From: Atopomonas sediminilitoris | GTDB lineage: Bacteria; Pseudomonadota; Gammaproteobacteria; Pseudomonadales; Pseudomonadaceae | Direction: 5' to 3' | Length of the DNA: 64,000 nucleotides | NCBI RefSeq assembly: GCF_022601735.1 | Contig: NZ_JAKUMM010000004.1 | Location: 186,001 to 250,000 of the forward strand | Part shown: positions 60,649-64,000 of the stretch, one piece after another | How the letters are laid out: each line of letters opens with the position of its first letter | Numbering within the stretch: position 1 is the first letter of the stretch | Position numbers and translations under genes: made by a program | The notes under the pieces: generated by a model | Databases searched by the model: none | Seen by the model: only the letters and a program-made list of their open reading frames with translations | What the model was told of the DNA's origin: nothing

Positions 60649-61002
60649 AGCAGCTCTACCTACGCGTTACTAACAACAATGCTTTGCCAATCCAGCAAGA
60701 AATGGCGCGTTAATTGTCGCACAGCACGGTACAAATCCCGGCACAAGATCATTCATAGGCATAAAGTTGCTATAAATGACTGGAAACGACAATTTACAGA
60801 AAGCAACACAGCAACAAACCACAACATTCGCAACAAAAAACCTCATCAAGCGGCATAGACTTCTTGGCATCGAAGTTCACACCACTTCGGTACCTAGGGG
60901 CCGCCACAAGCGGCCCCGAACTTTAGACCTTCTGATGGCTACCCGCTGTTTAATGGTCCGCTCAAGGCAACTCGCACAGCGCACATCACTCGAGAGACCA
61001 CC
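60649..61002. other. 354-base gap between tusA and leuA
   Basis: No convincing gene. It holds the divergent promoters, a TATAAA at 60771-60776, a run of A-rich sequence (about 60800-60845) and a GC-rich hairpin at 60897-60917 in the leuA leader. A short frame starting at 60935 ([13 protein letters not shown]) contains few leucines and does not look like a leucine attenuation peptide. Confidence 0.5.
60897..60917 (+). promoter_or_regulatory. Hairpin in the leuA leader
   Basis: GGGGCCGC (60897-60904) and GCGGCCCC (60910-60917) pair perfectly around a five-base loop, about 86 bases before the leuA start. Lacking a T-run, it may be a leader structure or part of an attenuation system rather than a terminator. 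Confidence 0.5.
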
Positions 61003-62664
61003 ATGTTCAACGCTCGCAAGTATCCTCGCTACCACCCCATCAACCTGCCTGACCGTACTTGGCCAGAGCAGCGCATCGAACACGCGCCGAAATGGTGCGC
61101 GGTTGATTTGCGCGATGGTAATCAGGCGCTACTTGAGCCGATGGACGTGGAGCAAAAACAGCGGCTGTTTGATTTGCTGGTCAAGCTAGGTTTTAAAGAA
61201 ATCGAAGTTGGCTTCCCCTCAGCCAGTCAACCGGACTTTGACTTTGTCCGCCGGCTGATCGAAGAAGACCGCATCCCCGACGATGTCACCATTCAGGTGC
61301 TGACCCAAGCCCGTGAGCACTTGATTGCGCGCACCTACGAGTCCTTGGTCGGCGTTAAGCGCGCTGTGGTGCACGTGTACAACTCCACCAGCACGGTGCA
61401 ACGCGAGCAAGTCTTTCAGCAAGATAAAGCCGGCATTCAAGCGATGGCCGTGCAAGGCGCACGCTGGGTGCGCGATTACGCCGCGCACTACCCACAAACC
61501 CAGTGGAGTTTCCAATACAGCCCCGAAAGTTTCAGCGGCACCGAGCCCGATTATGCACTGGCGGTGTGCAATGCCGTGCTGGACGAGTGGCAACCCTCGG
61601 CGACGTTGCGCTGCATTATCAACTTGCCCGCCACCGTGGAGATGACCACGCCCAACGTGTTTGCCGACCAAGTGGAATACATCTGCCGGCATATCCGCTA
61701 TCGCGAACACATTGATATTTCCATTCACACCCACAATGACCGTGGTTGTGGTGTGGCCGCTGCCGAGCTGGCGTTGTTGGCCGGCGCTGACCGTATCGAA
61801 GGCACCTTGCTGGGCAATGGCGAGCGCACCGGCAATATGGACTTGGTCACCATGGCCATGAACCTGTACAGCCAAGGCATCGATCCGCAGCTTGATTTGT
61901 CCGATGCTGATGAAATCATCCGCACAGTCGAAGCCTGCACGCAGTTACCCGTGCACCCGCGCCACCCGTGGGTTGGCGAGCTGGTGTTTACCGCGTTTTC
62001 TGGTAGCCACCAGGATGCCATCAATAAGTGCCTGCAGCGCCGCCAGCGTGAAGACGAGCTCTGGCATGTAGCTTATTTGCCGATCGACCCCACCGACTTA
62101 GGCCGCGACTACCAAGCGGTGATTCGCGTCAACAGTCAGTCGGGCAAAGGCGGTGCCGCGTTTATTTTGCAGCGCGAATACGACCTGCATTTACCCCGCT
62201 ATCTGCAGCTGGCATTGAGCCCAGTGGTGCAGCAAGCGGCCGAGCAAAGCGGCGGCGAGCTGCGCGGCGAGCACATCCACGCCTGCTTGCAACAAGCCTT
62301 TGGTGCTACCGACAGCCAACAACTGAAACATATTCGTTGGGATGACCAACAAGGCTTACTGGCCACCCTGCACAGTCATCAGCACGAAGTGTTGTTGCAA
62401 GGCCAAGGCAACGGCCCGTTGGATGCCTTTAGTCAAGCGCTAAGCAAACACTGCGGCACGAGTGTGGTTATCCAACAATTTGACGAGCACGCGCTTGGCA
62501 AAGGCAGCGACGCCCGCGCCGTGGTGTATGTGGCGATCAAGGTGCACGGTCGCGATCATTACGGCTATGCCGAGGGCGAAGACAGCACCGCCGCTGCGTT
62601 GTCGGCGGTACTCAATGCGTTGGCGCACAGCGGCGCACTGAGCAATACCGCGATTAGCGCTTAA
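61003..62664 (+). CDS. leuA: 2-isopropylmalate synthase LeuA (type 2)
   Basis: First committed enzyme of leucine synthesis, condensing acetyl-CoA with 2-ketoisovalerate; 553 residues. [17 protein letters not shown] (about residues 31-47) and [16 protein letters not shown] provide the metal-binding residues, and [16 protein letters not shown] is the family signature. The long form with a C-terminal LeuA regulatory domain (about residues 430-550) is feedback regulated by leucine. Preceded by a leader with a hairpin and followed by a strong terminator. Confidence 0.95.
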   Translation: MFNARKYPRYHPINLPDRTWPEQRIEHAPKWCAVDLRDGNQALLEPMDVEQKQRLFDLLVKLGFKEIEVGFPSASQPDFDFVRRLIEEDRIPDDVTIQVLTQAREHLIARTYESLVGVKRAVVHVYNSTSTVQREQVFQQDKAGIQAMAVQGARWVRDYAAHYPQTQWSFQYSPESFSGTEPDYALAVCNAVLDEWQPSATLRCIINLPATVEMTTPNVFADQVEYICRHIRYREHIDISIHTHNDRGCGVAAAELALLAGADRIEGTLLGNGERTGNMDLVTMAMNLYSQGIDPQLDLSDADEIIRTVEACTQLPVHPRHPWVGELVFTAFSGSHQDAINKCLQRRQREDELWHVAYLPIDPTDLGRDYQAVIRVNSQSGKGGAAFILQREYDLHLPRYLQLALSPVVQQAAEQSGGELRGEHIHACLQQAFGATDSQQLKHIRWDDQQGLLATLHSHQHEVLLQGQGNGPLDAFSQALSKHCGTSVVIQQFDEHALGKGSDARAVVYVAIKVHGRDHYGYAEGEDSTAAALSAVLNALAHSGALSNTAISA

Positions 62665-62692
62665 AGCCTTTGCGCTTAACCTGCTCAGCATA

Positions 62693-62730
62693 AAAACCAC
62701 AACGGGCACTGCGGTGCCCGTTGTGGTTTT
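62693..62730. terminator. Strong bidirectional terminator after leuA
   Basis: A 17-base perfect stem with arms AAAACCACAACGGGCAC (62693-62709) and GTGCCCGTTGTGGTTTT (62714-62730) around a TGCG loop. The A and T tracts at the ends let it stop both leuA and the convergent rlmM transcript. Confidence 0.95.
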
Positions 62731-62732
62731 AC

Positions 62733-63788
62733 TCAGTTAAAACGCCGCAAGTGACAGGTCACTTCTTCGCGGTCGTGATACAGCTGCTTGCAGCGAATGG
62801 AGACCTTAACGCCCGCCTCGTCAAAGAACTCTTCTAGGCGCATTAAGATTTGCTGCACTTCATCAAAGCGCTTTTTCATCGGCAGCTTAAGATTGACCAC
62901 CGCCTCGCGGCACCAGCCATGGCCTAGCCACTGCTCGATCAGCCACGCCGTGCGCGCAGGGCGCTCAACGATATCGCACACCATCCAATCCACCGACTTA
63001 CGCGGCTCGAACTGGTAACCGTCAGCGCGAAAATGCTCGACAAGGCCTGAGTCCATCAGTGCAGGGTCCATCGGCCCATTGTCCACCGCGCTGACACGGA
63101 TATGCCGCTGCACCAACTGCCATGTCCAGCCACCGGGCGCTGCGCCAAGATCTACCGCCGTCATGGCAGGGGCCAAACGGCTATCCCACTGTTCGCGCGG
63201 CACAAAGTGATGCCACGCCTCTTCCAGCTTTAACGTCGACCGACTGGGCGCCTCACGCGGAAACTTAAGCCGTGGAATCCCCATCGGCCATGTCGCTGCA
63301 TTGGCACGCTCAGCCAAACCGACAAACACACGCTGACTATTAAGGAAGAACAACTGTATACGCTGCGGCAACTCGGCATTGGCGCGTAAGCAGCCGACCT
63401 TGTGCATGCCCTTTTCCAGTGGGGCGGTAAACTTCTTGCAGAAGCTCGCGAGTGACTTGCCGTCGTTGGTATCAGGCACTTCCAACCAAACCTGAGCAAC
63501 CCGCGGGTAAGCCTTAAATACACCGAGCAAACTGGTTAGGCGGTCTTTTTCTGGCAAATCGACAAACTGCCCGCGCGCCCACTGTCGAATAAAAATCAGC
63601 TGGTTAAAGCGCACTTCGCGCATCAAGCGTTCGCAAGCGCTGGCGTCTTGCGTCACCCACTCAACCCACGCTTGTCCCGCCTGCGTTCGCGCATAGCCAT
63701 GCGCACCATATTGCTCGGCGTGCAGAGCAATTTCGCTGGCGGCTTCGGTCTCAAAGCCGGGGCGACACTGGATTAATAGGCTATTCAT
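62733..63788 (-). CDS. rlmM: 23S rRNA (C2498-2'-O) methyltransferase RlmM
   Basis: Methylates the 2'-OH of C2498 of 23S rRNA, 351 residues. The N-terminal THUMP-like domain (MNSLLIQCRPGFETEAASEI) is followed by the Rossmann methyltransferase with the SAM motif AVDLGAAPGGWTWQLV (about residue 211) and the catalytic-region DWMVCDIVERP. Full length, normal for the family. Confidence 0.93.
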   Translation of the reverse strand: MNSLLIQCRPGFETEAASEIALHAEQYGAHGYARTQAGQAWVEWVTQDASACERLMREVRFNQLIFIRQWARGQFVDLPEKDRLTSLLGVFKAYPRVAQVWLEVPDTNDGKSLASFCKKFTAPLEKGMHKVGCLRANAELPQRIQLFFLNSQRVFVGLAERANAATWPMGIPRLKFPREAPSRSTLKLEEAWHHFVPREQWDSRLAPAMTAVDLGAAPGGWTWQLVQRHIRVSAVDNGPMDPALMDSGLVEHFRADGYQFEPRKSVDWMVCDIVERPARTAWLIEQWLGHGWCREAVVNLKLPMKKRFDEVQQILMRLEEFFDEAGVKVSIRCKQLYHDREEVTCHLRRFN

Positions 63789-63891
63789 AACGACCTCAAC
63801 GTGCAGGGCCGCGCACTATAACACCGCCGTCCGCGTGGTCGGTGTCTGGCTGTGCCTACGTCTGGCTGTGTAGACGCTTAGCTGAGTAGTC

Positions 63892-64000
63892 TCAAAGCTG
63901 TGCCAGAAAAGCCTGCAGCGCATCGGCTGCCGCGACAAGGTTATCCGCTTGCGACAGGCCCGAAGCTTTTAGCGGCTTAAAGTCGTGATCGCCACTGGTT
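63892..64000 (-). CDS. Partial alpha/beta-hydrolase-like protein (C-terminal end)
   Basis: The last 35 residues of a gene on the minus strand that starts beyond the window edge: SGDHDFKPLKASGLSQADNL and a helical end LQAFLAQL before the TGA at 63892-63894. The GDHDFKPLKASG string, with the likely catalytic histidine, resembles the end of KANL3/Tex30-type alpha/beta hydrolases. Only this fragment is visible, so the call is tentative. Confidence 0.55.
   Translation of the reverse strand, partial: TSGDHDFKPLKASGLSQADNLVAAADALQAFLAQL

Noticed and set aside
61219..61875. 218-codon open frame on - inside leuA
   Set aside because: No start signal or recognisable family; leuA is intact across it.
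1..64000. CRISPR arrays, prophage or intact insertion sequences
   Set aside because: No regularly spaced direct repeats, phage structural genes or complete transposases were found while reading through the window.

Overview
The window is chromosomal DNA from a gammaproteobacterium, most likely a Pseudomonas or close relative in the Pseudomonadaceae. The evidence is the exbB-exbD-lpxK-trm112-kdsB-ptp-murB order, the narXL/narK1K2GHJI-ppiC layout, a type-2 LeuA, a tandem-PPK2 polyphosphate:AMP phosphotransferase and a PA1571-family small protein. No plasmid, prophage or CRISPR signals were seen. Assignments come from reading translated motifs; no database search was run.

Layout. 1-4.5 kb: envelope operon on + (ExbB/ExbD, LpxK, KdsB, phosphatase, MurB) ending at a two-way terminator. 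4.6-6.0 kb: a PstS-like/OmpA fusion on -. 6.1-20.9 kb: a tightly packed ten-gene operon on -, read from 20.9 kb downwards. It encodes a LolA-like protein, an outer-membrane barrel, an MMPL exporter, a UbiA-type prenyltransferase, a class I HMG-CoA reductase fused to an APH-type kinase, a PEP-synthase-like dikinase, a GNAT-like protein, an OleC-like AMP ligase, a CDP-alcohol phosphotransferase and a CDP-archaeol-synthase-like cytidylyltransferase. This looks like a lipid assembly and export pathway and is the most novel part of the window. 21.1-26.1 kb: mnmC, pap, a small protein and an EamA transporter.

26.4-43.3 kb: PilJ-type chemoreceptor, moeA, carbonic anhydrase, narL-narX on -, then narK1-narK2-narG-narH-narJ-narI-ppiC on + for nitrate respiration. 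43.3-47.3 kb: EamA/LysR pair, a two-gene unit pairing a soluble chemoreceptor signalling hairpin with a di-iron ODP-type oxygen-binding protein, and a PilZ protein. 47.4-50.4 kb: anaerobic ribonucleotide reductase, in which the glycyl-radical tail is a separate 49-residue cistron, plus nrdG. 50.5-52.2 kb: a scar with two truncated genes joined head to head, a probable IS3 remnant and tRNA-Leu(UAA). 52.4-64 kb: fatty-acid dienoyl-CoA isomerase and TetR regulator, NAD-kinase-like protein, pdxB, epmC, MATE pump, DUF3080 lipoprotein, GGCT, tusA, leuA, rlmM and a partial hydrolase.

The low-oxygen genes share a regulatory theme: FNR/ANR-type sites precede moeA, narK1, the chemoreceptor/ODP pair and nrdD. 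In all four a TA-rich -10 hexamer begins 28.5-29.5 bases after the centre of the site, the geometry of class II FNR promoters. Molybdopterin insertion, nitrate transport and respiration, oxygen sensing and anaerobic DNA precursor synthesis therefore appear to be switched on together.
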